The notes beneath the pieces were generated by a model. The model searched no databases. It worked only from the letters and a program-made list of their open reading frames with translations, and was not told the DNA's origin. Shown piece after piece: positions 1 to 6,531 of a stretch of 43,808 nucleotides of DNA (positions within the stretch are counted from its first letter, which is position 1; the number at the start of each line of letters is the position of its first letter). The DNA is from Candidatus Auribacterota bacterium (GTDB lineage Bacteria > Auribacterota > Tritonobacteria > UBA1439): contig JAPLCX010000018.1 in the NCBI GenBank assembly GCA_026392035.1, positions 1 to 43,808 on the forward strand, in the 5' to 3' direction. The translations under genes and the position numbers were made by a program.

Positions 1-729
1 TTCAACATCACTGAGAGTGCTCACCGCATCCACAACCCGTTCACACCCGAGAAGCTCGCCACTCTCGGCGCAGCGCTGCGTCTGGAAACGGGGACCGGAG
101 TGCTCGACCTCGGCAGCGGTTCGGGGGAGATGCTGTGCACTTGGGCACGCGATTACGGCGTCATCGGCACCGGCATCGACATGAGCCAGTTGTTCACCGA
201 GCAAGCTAGACTACGTGCTGAAGAACTCGGCGTCGCCCATCAAGTCAAGTTCATCCATGGCGATGCTGCCGGCTATGTCTCTGACGAGAAGGTCAGTGTG
301 GCAGCCTGTGTCGGTGCCACTTGGATCGCCGGGGGAGTCGCCGGCACTATCGAGCTTCTGGCGCGAAGCCTGCGCACCGGAGGGATCATCCTCATCGGCG
401 AGCCCTACTGGCGGCAGTTACCACCGACAGAAAATATTGCCCAGGAGTGTCTTGCCAACTCAATCTCCGACTTTCTCATGCTTCCAGAACTTCTCGCGTC
501 TTTCGGCCACCTTGGCTACGACGTCGTTGAAATGGTTCTGGCTGACCAAGACGGCTGGGATAGATATGAGGCGGCCAAATGGCTCACCATGCGCCGATGG
601 CTTGATGCCAATCCCGACGACGAGTTCGCGAAAGAAGTTCGAACCAAACTGACCTCGGAACCCAAGCGCCACGCCGCTTACACGCGTGAATACCTGGGCT
701 GGGGTGTGTTCGCGCTGATGCCACGGTGA
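1..729 (+). CDS. Class I SAM-dependent methyltransferase, 5' end off window
   Basis: The frame is open from the first base to a TGA at 727-729, about 242 residues, and the true start lies outside the window. A glycine-rich SAM-binding motif I (VLDLGSGSGEM) follows about 33 visible residues, and an acidic GTGID strand end fits the ribose-binding position, so the fold is a Rossmann methyltransferase. The C-terminal half has tryptophan- and arginine-rich helices typical of small-molecule methyltransferases. The substrate cannot be told. An attC site begins 48 bases after the stop, so this is the payload of the first visible integron cassette. A GTG at 100 is a possible internal start but would remove part of the fold, so I read through from base 1. 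Confidence 0.85.
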   Translation, partial: FNITESAHRIHNPFTPEKLATLGAALRLETGTGVLDLGSGSGEMLCTWARDYGVIGTGIDMSQLFTEQARLRAEELGVAHQVKFIHGDAAGYVSDEKVSVAACVGATWIAGGVAGTIELLARSLRTGGIILIGEPYWRQLPPTENIAQECLANSISDFLMLPELLASFGHLGYDVVEMVLADQDGWDRYEAAKWLTMRRWLDANPDDEFAKEVRTKLTSEPKRHAAYTREYLGWGVFALMPR

Positions 730-776
730 TGAGGGGATTACCGGGCGACTCAGAAAGTGGGGAAAATCCAACCCAT

Positions 777-836
777 GCCTAACAACTCATTCAAGCCGAC
801 GCCGCTTCGCGGCGCGGCTTAATTCAGGCGTATGAC
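777..836 (+). other. attC recombination site 1
   Basis: The left core GCCTAAC (777-783) fits RYYYAAC. The arms around CAAGCCG and CGGCTT pair imperfectly, and the centre GCCGCTTCGCGGC is GC-rich. The layout resembles the aadA-type 59-base element. The right core reads GTATGAC (830-836), not GTTRRRY, as if one T had been lost, so this site may recombine poorly. Confidence 0.85.
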
Positions 837-838
837 CT

Positions 839-1598
839 ATGAAACAGAGATATTATTCTAATATATACTGGCACTTTACGGGATCCCCAAGAGGTATTGA
901 TTGGGGTGCTTGTAAAAAGCCGAAGGATATTCTGCTCCAAGGAAAGCCTCGGCCTCCCGAGGAAGCATTGCATACGCTCTTTTCAATACTTGAGATCAGA
1001 AAGCTGTTGGCAACATGTGATGAACGCATTTCTGAAAAACTAAAAACTCAAAAGTTCTGTTGTGTTACAGATATTCCATTAATGGATCTTGAGCTTCATT
1101 CTAGATATTATGGGGAAGTAGCTTTAGGATTTAATTGCTCGCGGATCCATATGGATTTTAATCCAGTCCTTTATTTTTCCAAGCCGAAATTTCCCAAGAA
1201 GATACCATATGCCGGAAGGAGGTCGGGAGCTCATCGTAACTGACTATGATGACATCGATATTAATGAATTTAATATTGAGCAACTTCCAGACGGCAAGTT
1301 CAAATTGACTTTAAAAGGACCACAATTGTTATTATTCGCATCTGAGATAAAGAGTGACAGCATTGATCGTTATTTCGCAAATCATTTAAAGGTCACTACC
1401 TTTTCCCCCCAAGTTGGAGAATCCTTCTATCAGGAACGAGAATGGCGACACATAGGCGATTTTTTCTTTCTCAGAAACTCTGTTGAAGCAGTTATAGTTC
1501 CAAGACGCTTAAGGAAGAAGGCACAGGAATTCATGCTTTCATCGAACGATTATTCGCATGTTTCAGTTCTTACATGGGAGTTTTTAAGACAAGCATAA
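839..1598 (+). pseudogene. AbiGi-like abortive-infection protein, frameshifted
   Basis: Two overlapping frames, 839-1243 and 1209-1598, together make one protein of about 250 residues. The first carries an N-terminal WHFTG motif, then CCVTDIPL, a conserved H..YYG and NPVLYF. The second carries FYQEREWRHIGDFFF and IVPRRL near its end. These match the start and end of the AbiGi family (putative antitoxin of the lactococcal AbiG phage-resistance system) and related DUF2971 proteins. The shift lies in GGAAGGAGG at about 1213-1222. It could be a real mutation or a sequencing error in a purine run. The gene is AT-rich compared with the backbone and sits between two attC sites, which indicates transfer. 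The family call is from memory. Confidence 0.65.
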
Positions 1599-1607
1599 TA
1601 GGATGAA

Positions 1608-1667
1608 GTCATAACAAATCACTGGTGCGGACGCATAAAGACGCGCCGCACAGTTCAATCGTTCGCG
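1608..1667 (+). other. attC recombination site 2
   Basis: The left core GTCATAAC ends at 1615. The arm CTGGTGCGG pairs with CCGCACAG, leaving one unpaired G, which is the extrahelical base typical of attC. The right core GTTCGCG starts at 1661. The site follows the AbiGi-like cassette directly. Confidence 0.8.
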
Positions 1668-1686
1668 CCGCTAATGCGGCGCGAAC
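1661..1686. repeat. Perfect 11-bp inverted repeat joining two attC sites
   Basis: GTTCGCGCCGC (1661-1671), TAAT, then GCGGCGCGAAC (1676-1686). The left arm begins with the right core of attC 2 and the right arm ends with the left core of attC 3. The cassette between the two cores therefore has almost no room for a gene. Confidence 0.9.
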
Positions 1687-1815
1687 AAGTCATTCGAGCG
1701 GGCGCCCCCGCAGGGTGGGGCTATCGCCTTGCCAGCGCGGATGCGCGAGCGCTCGTGCGCTCGCTCCTCCCCGCGTCCCGCTTAGCGGGAGCGCCGCTCA
1801 ATTCCGTCGTTATGT
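1680..1815 (+). other. attC recombination site 3 (long, about 136 bp)
   Basis: GAGCGGGCGC on the left pairs with GCGCCGCTC on the right, with one unpaired G. The right core is GTTATGT (1809-1815). The length is near that of Vibrio-type VCR sites. The right end, from GCGCCGCTC through GTTATG, is identical to attC 5 at 3272-3395. The interior contains the small palindrome CCCGCTTAGCGGG (1777-1789), which also occurs at 6434 and 15463 outside the integron. No credible gene lies between this site and attC 2. Confidence 0.85.
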
Positions 1816-1828
1816 GTATAAAATGAGG

Positions 1829-1868
1829 TTGACATTGAGTGACATATGAGTATACACTTGAGTATACT
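1829..1868 (+). promoter_or_regulatory. Promoter and possible operator of the Phd/PIN cassette
   Basis: TTGACA (1829-1834) is followed after 16 bases by TATACA (1851-1856). TGAGTATAC occurs twice in direct repeat (about 1848-1856 and 1860-1868), each copy holding the palindrome GTATAC. Repeats over the -10 region would suit autorepression by the antitoxin, as is usual for Phd/YefM modules. The binding role is inference. A GGAGG lies at 1872-1876 ahead of the ATG. Confidence 0.55.
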
Positions 1869-1885
1869 ATTGGAGGACAATAGCT

Positions 1886-2173
1886 ATGAGATTTGTAAGC
1901 ATAAGGGACTTGCGAGGGAAATCCGCGGAGGTCTGGAAGAGGCTCCGGGGAGAAGGGGAAATGATTATCACCAGTAACGGCCGGCCTATCGCCATTCTCG
2001 CAGCGGTCAGCGAGTCGAACCTCGAAGAATCTTTGGCGGCATTTCGTCAGGCGCGCGCTGTTGAGGCGGTAGCGAGCCTTCAGCTCCGGTCGGTCGAGCA
2101 GGGGACCAGCAGCATCTCACGGGATGAGATCGACGCCGAAATCAAGGCAGTGCGCAGGAAGCGCGCGCAATGA
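1886..2173 (+). CDS. Phd/YefM-family antitoxin
   Basis: A protein of 95 residues. The N-terminus MRFVSIRDLRGKSAEVW, followed by IITSNGRPIAIL, is the Phd/YefM DNA-binding fold, which normally dimerises on its own promoter. The basic, Glu/Arg-rich C-terminus is the usual flexible toxin-neutralising segment. The stop overlaps the toxin start by four bases (ATGA, 2170-2173), so translation is probably coupled. It sits in an integron cassette with its own promoter, which is common for toxin-antitoxin cassettes and is thought to stabilise arrays. Confidence 0.88.
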   Translation: MRFVSIRDLRGKSAEVWKRLRGEGEMIITSNGRPIAILAAVSESNLEESLAAFRQARAVEAVASLQLRSVEQGTSSISRDEIDAEIKAVRRKRAQ

Positions 2174-2595
2174 AGATAGTCCTCGATACCAATGTCCTCG
2201 TGGCCGGCCTCCTGTCTCCGTTCGGGCCGTGTGGCGAGATTGTGCGCATGGTTTCATCAGGTGACCTGACGCTGTATTTCGACTCTCGCATTTTATCCGA
2301 ATACAGTGAAGTCCTTAGTCGTTCTAAATTCCGGTTCCAGGCAGACAAGGTTATTGCCCTACTGGATTATATCGAGCATCGCGGCCATATAGTTGCTTCT
2401 TCCCCTCTTTCCGTCTCTCTGCCGGATCCGGGCGACCAGCCGTTTCTTGAAGTTGCTTTTGCCGGCCGGGCGGTATGCCTTGTTACAGGTAATCACGCGC
2501 ACTTCCCTTCCAGATTGTGCCAAGGAGTCAAGGTCTTGTATCCGAGCGACTTTCTGACTTTTTACAGGAAGCATCGTAAACTAAAGAGCACATAA
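2170..2595 (+). CDS. PIN-domain toxin (COG1569 type ribonuclease)
   Basis: A protein of 141 residues, normal for the family. The acidic PIN residues are visible: D6 in VLDTNVL, E44 in ILSEY, D86/D89 and E94 in PDPGDQPFLE, and N108 in VTGNHAHF. Such toxins are Mg-dependent RNases that are inactive when bound by the cognate antitoxin, here the Phd-like protein just upstream. The TAA stop (2593-2595) lies inside the left core of the next attC, so the cassette is tightly packed. The RNA target is unknown. Confidence 0.88.
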   Translation: MKIVLDTNVLVAGLLSPFGPCGEIVRMVSSGDLTLYFDSRILSEYSEVLSRSKFRFQADKVIALLDYIEHRGHIVASSPLSVSLPDPGDQPFLEVAFAGRAVCLVTGNHAHFPSRLCQGVKVLYPSDFLTFYRKHRKLKST

Positions 2596-2647
2596 CAAAT
2601 CGCTCCTGCCGATGTGCTTGCGCACACGGCAGAGCTTCACGTTAGAC
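2590..2647 (+). other. attC recombination site 4
   Basis: Left core ACATAAC, arm GCTCCTGCCG pairing with CGGCAGAGC with one extra C, loop GTGCTTGCGCAC, and right core GTTAGAC (2641-2647), which fits GTTRRRY exactly. This is the most canonical site in the array. Confidence 0.92.
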
Positions 2648-2685
2648 GGATAACAGAAACCCTGAAAATGTGATACAATACAAAC

Positions 2686-2874
2686 ATGAAAGTCATTCGC
2701 AATCAATCAACATTGAAAAAGATTTCTAAGGAGGATGACAGCTTCGTCCGCGCTCCTGCTGCGGAACGTATCTCATTCATGTGGGAGTTGACGGCTGAAC
2801 TTTGGTCGCTCAAGGGGTCGGAGTATGTTGAACGAAGATTACCGCGACATGTTACAAATCTTACTCGGCAATGA
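2686..2874 (+). CDS. Small protein preceding nucleotidyltransferase
   Basis: A protein of 62 residues. It has the pattern ERISFMWELT, then ERRLPRHV near the C-terminus, which resembles a recurrent family of small basic proteins encoded just upstream of AbiEii/DUF6036-like nucleotidyltransferases. I know no characterised member. Its 3' end overlaps the next gene by 50 bases in another frame. GATACAAT at about 2671 could be a -10 element. By position it could be the antitoxin or partner of the nucleotidyltransferase, but this is inference from gene order. Confidence 0.6.
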   Translation: MKVIRNQSTLKKISKEDDSFVRAPAAERISFMWELTAELWSLKGSEYVERRLPRHVTNLTRQ

Positions 2875-3277
2875 GGTGCGCTTCCTTGTTGTCGGGGCCT
2901 ATGCCCTGAGCGCCTACGGATACCCTCGCGCAACCGGTGATTTCGACATATGGGTCGACACCTCCCCGGAAAACTCAAGTAAAATTTACGCTTCGCTTAC
3001 GGAGTTCGGGGCTCCTCTGACCGATATTTCAGAACAGACGTTCACTGAAGATGGCATTATATTCCAGATCGGCATTGCCCCCCGCCGCATCGACATCATT
3101 ACTCATATCGACGGCGTTCGATTCCAAGATGCATATGAGGCAAAAAAGGTCATTGAAGTTGAAGGCCTGAGAATTCCTTTCTTATCAAAAGAAGATCTCA
3201 TAAAAAACAAGCATTCAACCGGCCGCGAAAAAGATAAATTGGACGCTGAGTATCTTTCCAGAAATCAGGACGGCTAA
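2825..3277 (+). CDS. Nucleotidyltransferase-fold protein (AbiEii/DUF6036-like)
   Basis: A protein of 150 residues. VVGAYALSAYG (about 22-32), followed by DFDIWVD with D39 and D41 and a third acidic residue D90 in RRIDII, gives the pol-beta-type G...DxD...D catalytic layout. The C-terminal KEDLIKNKHSTGREKDKLD is the conserved helix seen in this family. Relatives include toxins that transfer nucleotides to tRNA ends. Whether this one is a toxin is not shown. The stop (3275-3277) is inside the left core of the next attC, so this is a complete two-gene cassette. Confidence 0.8.
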   Translation: MLNEDYRDMLQILLGNEVRFLVVGAYALSAYGYPRATGDFDIWVDTSPENSSKIYASLTEFGAPLTDISEQTFTEDGIIFQIGIAPRRIDIITHIDGVRFQDAYEAKKVIEVEGLRIPFLSKEDLIKNKHSTGREKDKLDAEYLSRNQDG

Positions 3278-3395
3278 CATAGTGATCCGAGCGGGCGCCT
3301 CCTTGGGACTGTCGCCTTGCCGGCGCGAATGCGCGAACCTTTGGTTCGCTCCTTCCCGCACCGTCTGCGGGCGCCGCTCAATTCCGTCGTTATGC
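3272..3395 (+). other. attC recombination site 5 (long)
   Basis: Left core GGCTAAC (3272-3278), arms GAGCGGGCGC and GCGCCGCTC with one unpaired G, and right core GTTATGC (3389-3395). It shares its arms, right end and the interior TCGCCTTGCC block with attC 3, so the two belong to one attC subfamily. Confidence 0.88.
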
Positions 3396-3484
3396 GGCAG
3401 AAGAAACGATTAATATCGCAGCTACAAGGAAATATTCGAAAAATGGCTCATGATCATTTATGATTGCTAAGCAAGGGAATCTTA

Positions 3485-3712
3485 ATGAAGATAAAATTCT
3501 CACGCCATGCTCAGAAACGATCAAAGCTGTACGCAATATCTGAATCGATTATAAAGCGTCTCTTGTCGAACATGGATTTGAAGGAGGGAGAGCATGAGAT
3601 TATACGAGAGGTAGCCGGATTCAAATATCCTCTAAAAATTATTGTCGTTGTCGAAAAGGATTCGGCAACAGTGATAACAACCTATCCATTGAAAAAAAGG
3701 AGAAAGAAATGA
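3485..3712 (+). CDS. DUF4258-type putative toxin
   Basis: A protein of 75 residues from the ATG at 3485; the ATG at 3464 is possible, but AAGGGA at 3472-3477 fits 3485 better. It opens with IKFSRHAQKR, then GEHEIIREV and a C-terminal VITTYPLKKRRKK. These are the RelE-like features of DUF4258, a family often paired with DUF2283 in likely toxin-antitoxin modules. The C-terminus is strongly basic, which suits RNA or ribosome contact. It overlaps the next start by four bases. Confidence 0.72.
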   Translation: MKIKFSRHAQKRSKLYAISESIIKRLLSNMDLKEGEHEIIREVAGFKYPLKIIVVVEKDSATVITTYPLKKRRKK

Positions 3713-3933
3713 AGGTACATTACGATCGCAAAGTTGATGCCCTATATATAAAACTCGGGAATCAAAAACCCGATGGGGTTGTGGAGATTTCTGAAGGGGT
3801 CAATCTAGATACAACGTCCGAAAACAAAATAGTTGGCATAGAAATTCTTAACGCTTCCGAGAAGATGAATATTAAAACCATCCTTTCTTATGAACTTGAA
3901 TTCGATAAGAAATTGGTGTTAAAAACCGCATAA
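3709..3933 (+). CDS. DUF2283 protein, putative antitoxin
   Basis: A protein of 74 residues. YDRKVDALYIKL, followed by EISEGVNLDTTSENKIVGIEIL, is the DUF2283 signature. It is translationally coupled to the DUF4258 gene through ATGA, and its stop (3931-3933) lies in the left core of the next attC. Neutralisation of the upstream protein is inferred from the common pairing of the two families. Confidence 0.78.
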   Translation: MKVHYDRKVDALYIKLGNQKPDGVVEISEGVNLDTTSENKIVGIEILNASEKMNIKTILSYELEFDKKLVLKTA

Positions 3934-3990
3934 CAAGTCGCTCCACCGGATCACCGGGAAATCCGGCGCCCGGTGAGCTTCACGTTCACT
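3928..3990 (+). other. attC recombination site 6, last of the visible array
   Basis: Left core GCATAAC, arm GCTCCACCGG pairing with CCGGTGAGC with one extrahelical C, and right core GTTCACT (3984-3990), a departure from GTTRRRY. No further attC follows the two genes to the right, so the array ends here and ordinary chromosome begins. Confidence 0.87.
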
Positions 3991-4149
3991 CCTCCCCGCG
4001 GCGGGTTCAAAGCCACTCACCCCGACGTTCCGATCGCATTTTCCATTACACCCTCGCAATTGGCATTTCTATTGGCCGCAGAATGAAATATCATGTATGC
4101 ACTCTTAGTTCACCAGGCCACTGATCATTGCCAATCACGGGGTGTCTCC

Positions 4150-4779
4150 ATGGCAGATATCCACGTCCGCAAAGTCATGCGAGAGGACATTCCCGTCCTC
4201 GTGCCGAGGCTCGCGCTGGCCTTTGCCTCCCAGCCGCTGACAAAGTGGATACTCGGCGATGATGAAGAGGCGTTGAAGCGGGGGGAGCGCGTTCTGAAAC
4301 TGGATTTTGAGAATGCCCTCCAGTACGATATCATGCTCACCACCACCGCCCTCCAGGGAGCGGCCCTGTGGCACCCGCCTGACAGGAAGCAAACGGCATG
4401 GCAGGGCATCGTGTGGCTGTTGAAACTCATCCAGATCATTGGCATCAGCCGGAATCTCCCGGCGCAACTGGAGTCTTTCTGGAAATTTGAGAAGCTGTTC
4501 CCCAGGATACCCAACTACTATCTGTCAATGCTCGCGGTTGCCCCGGCCTTCCAGGGACAGGGCATCGGCTCGGCCCTTTTGCAACCCGTCCTGGAACTCT
4601 GCGATGCGCGCGGCATCATCGCCTACACGGTGACAGACACAGAGCCGAACGTGGTCTTTTACGAGAAACAGGGATTCCGCGTGAAAGACATCATCCCCAT
4701 TCCACGGGCCGGCCTCAAGGCGTGGACGATGTTGCGGGAACCGCGCGGGCATGCGTATGGTACTATGGCAAGCGTATGA
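4150..4779 (+). CDS. GNAT-family N-acetyltransferase
   Basis: About 209 residues from the ATG at 4150; a longer frame from 4093 adds residues unlike the family. The N-terminus ADIHVRKVMREDIPVL is a typical GNAT beta1-alpha1 start. Motif A is LAVAPAFQGQGIGSALL, the acetyl-CoA pyrophosphate loop, and FYEKQGFRV is motif B. These are single-domain acyl-CoA N-acyltransferases; the substrate is unknown. It is the first gene past the last attC and is not itself followed by one. Confidence 0.85.
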   Translation: MADIHVRKVMREDIPVLVPRLALAFASQPLTKWILGDDEEALKRGERVLKLDFENALQYDIMLTTTALQGAALWHPPDRKQTAWQGIVWLLKLIQIIGISRNLPAQLESFWKFEKLFPRIPNYYLSMLAVAPAFQGQGIGSALLQPVLELCDARGIIAYTVTDTEPNVVFYEKQGFRVKDIIPIPRAGLKAWTMLREPRGHAYGTMASV

Positions 4780-4859
4780 ATCTTATAGAGTACCATAATC
4801 GAGGTGGCTAAGGGAAATAAATTGGGTATAACTAATTGTAAAGCAATGAATTGTGAAGA

Positions 4860-5189
4860 GTGTCCCTTGCGTGGAACATTCTGGATGAGATACTCCACGG
4901 CGTCATTCTCTGCAGGGACTACCAGCAGACGGTCGCCCTCTGGAGGCCATTTGGTGAGATGAAGCTGGGGCTCATCCGCCTCGTGGAACTCGTGGCGGCA
5001 ATCACGTTCGTTGCCATCTACGCGCTCCGCTACGGACTCCTCTATGGCATCGGCGCGGGCGTCTCCATGGGATACGGCTCTTATGCCGTGATGCCGATAA
5101 CACACGAGATCGCGTGTGCCTGGTTCGCGGGTAGCTTAGTTGAAAGCATCGCGGGGGCGATATTGATAGGTTTGATCATCAAAGAGTAG
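4860..5189 (+). CDS. Small membrane protein, apparently abridged
   Basis: A frame of 109 residues from a GTG. It has HGVIL, YQQTVALWRP and a membrane helix, then RYGLLYGIG, YAVMPI, and a final helix with WFAGSLVESIAGAILIGLI. This resembles a family of roughly 140-170-residue membrane proteins of unknown function. Compared with that pattern, the N-terminal helix is short and the loop between IYALR and YGLL seems deleted. No clear RBS precedes the GTG. It may be a decaying gene or a short variant. Confidence 0.5.
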   Translation: MSLAWNILDEILHGVILCRDYQQTVALWRPFGEMKLGLIRLVELVAAITFVAIYALRYGLLYGIGAGVSMGYGSYAVMPITHEIACAWFAGSLVESIAGAILIGLIIKE

Positions 5190-5246
5190 CGGTAACGACA
5201 TAGCCAGGCGGGACGAAGAGAATAAGAAGGGGCGGGGAATACGCGG

Positions 5247-6305
5247 TCAGTCTATTTTTTTTATTTCCTCGATCAGAGCCCTGACGAACCCCTTCTCGCC
5301 AACCGTGCGGACGATCTTCCCCTTGCGGAATATCACTCCCGAGCCCTTTCCCCCCGCGAGGCCGACATCCGCCTCGCGCGCTTCGCCGGGGCCGTTCACG
5401 GCGCAGCCCATGATTGCGACTTTGATGTCTGCTTTCACATTCTTAATCGCAGCCTGAACCTCGTCCACTATTTTCACAACATCAATCTCGCACCGGCCGC
5501 AGGTGGGGCACGATACGAGCGTCGGGCCGAAGCTCCTCAGGCCGAGGGACTGGAGAAGCTCCTTCGCAATTTCCACCTCGCAGATGGGATCGCCCGTGAC
5601 CGAGACCCTTACCGTATCGCCTATCCCCTCGAGCAGCAGGTGCCCGATCGCGGCCGCCGATCTCACCGCGGCAATGAGCGGCGGCCCTGCTTCTGTCACA
5701 CCGACATGGAGAGGGTAATCGGTGATCTCTGAAACGAGCTCATAGGCCCGTATGGTGTCGGTTACCGAAGAGGCCTTGACGGATATCTTGATCAGATTGT
5801 GTCCCGCGTCTTCGATCCTTTTCACACAGGTGATCGCGCTCTCCGCGAGCGCCCCGGGCGTCGGCCCCCCGTGATCCTTCAGGATGGATTGCTCAACCGA
5901 GCCGGAGTTGACACCGACACGGATTGGAATTTTCCGAGCCGCGGCGGCACGTGCGATCTCGGCGATCCGCTCCGCTCCGCCGATGTTACCAGGATTGATG
6001 CGGATGCCGTCCATGCCCTCTTCCATTGCGATGAGCGCCAGGCGGTAGTTGAAATGTATGTCGGCGACGAGCGGCGTGGCGACCTCCCGCCTGATCTTCC
6101 CGAGGGCGCGTGCGGCCTCCTCATCGGGCACCGCCAGCCGGATGATCTCGCACCCCGCCCGGGCGAGCCGCGCACACTGCTCCACCGTCGCCCCGACATC
6201 GGCGGTCGGTGTCTTGGCCATCGACTGCACGGAAACCGGCGCCCCGCCGCCGATGGGAATACTGCCGAGAGTGATCTGCGTGGTTTGTTTACGCGTGATT
6301 TTCAT
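5247..6305 (-). CDS. ispG: 4-hydroxy-3-methylbut-2-enyl diphosphate synthase
   Basis: A protein of 352 residues, the length of the short bacterial IspG (GcpE). It converts MEcPP to HMBPP in the cytosolic MEP pathway using a [4Fe-4S] cluster. The cluster ligands are visible: C266 and C269 in SCPTCGRC, C301 in MGCAVNGPGE, and E308. The N-terminal TIM barrel shows SVQSMAKTPT, LVADIHFN and RINPGNIG. It is the last gene of the minus-strand run that also contains dxr, so two MEP enzymes lie on one transcript or close to it. A 160-bp-type repeat separates it from rseP and may cause polarity. Confidence 0.97.
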   Translation of the reverse strand: MKITRKQTTQITLGSIPIGGGAPVSVQSMAKTPTADVGATVEQCARLARAGCEIIRLAVPDEEAARALGKIRREVATPLVADIHFNYRLALIAMEEGMDGIRINPGNIGGAERIAEIARAAAARKIPIRVGVNSGSVEQSILKDHGGPTPGALAESAITCVKRIEDAGHNLIKISVKASSVTDTIRAYELVSEITDYPLHVGVTEAGPPLIAAVRSAAAIGHLLLEGIGDTVRVSVTGDPICEVEIAKELLQSLGLRSFGPTLVSCPTCGRCEIDVVKIVDEVQAAIKNVKADIKVAIMGCAVNGPGEAREADVGLAGGKGSGVIFRKGKIVRTVGEKGFVRALIEEIKKID

Positions 6306-6332
6306 ATTCTATTTCAGCCGCAGCTAAACTCT

Positions 6333-6476
6333 TATTAATGGGAGCGCCTAATCTTTTACATATCCACGCGCTGTCATTGCGGGCGGAGTGAAGCAATCTC
6401 TTGCCTCTCAATAAGTTGAGATTGCTTCGTCGTCCCGCTTAGCGGGACTCCTCGCAATGACGTGACAAACATTTCC
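6333..6476. repeat. Copy 1 of a 160-bp MITE-like repeat (divergent)
   Basis: It opens with TTATTAATGGGAGC, as the copies at 26957 and 31194 do. It contains GTCATTGCG, GAAGCAATCTC, GAGATTGCTTCGTC and CTCGCAATGAC, so the interior is an inverted repeat. This copy is the most divergent, and its loop carries CCCGCTTAGCGGG (6434-6446). The flanks hold CCGCAGCT and its inverse AGCTGCGG, a further outer arm. It fills the ispG-rseP gap. Confidence 0.8.
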
Positions 6477-6531
6477 TTCTTTCAGTAACAACAGCTGCGG
6501 TCATTTCGTTACAGCTGCTTTTCCTACGCCG

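Noticed and set aside
1625-1849. Open frame running through attC sites 2 and 3
   Set aside because: It consists almost entirely of recombination-site sequence and has no RBS.
1-4080. Integron integrase inside the window
   Set aside because: No tyrosine recombinase motif is present in any frame; it would be expected upstream of base 1.
4780-5246. Further integron cassette including the GNAT and membrane genes
   Set aside because: No attC-type core or stem with an unpaired base follows 4779 or 5189.
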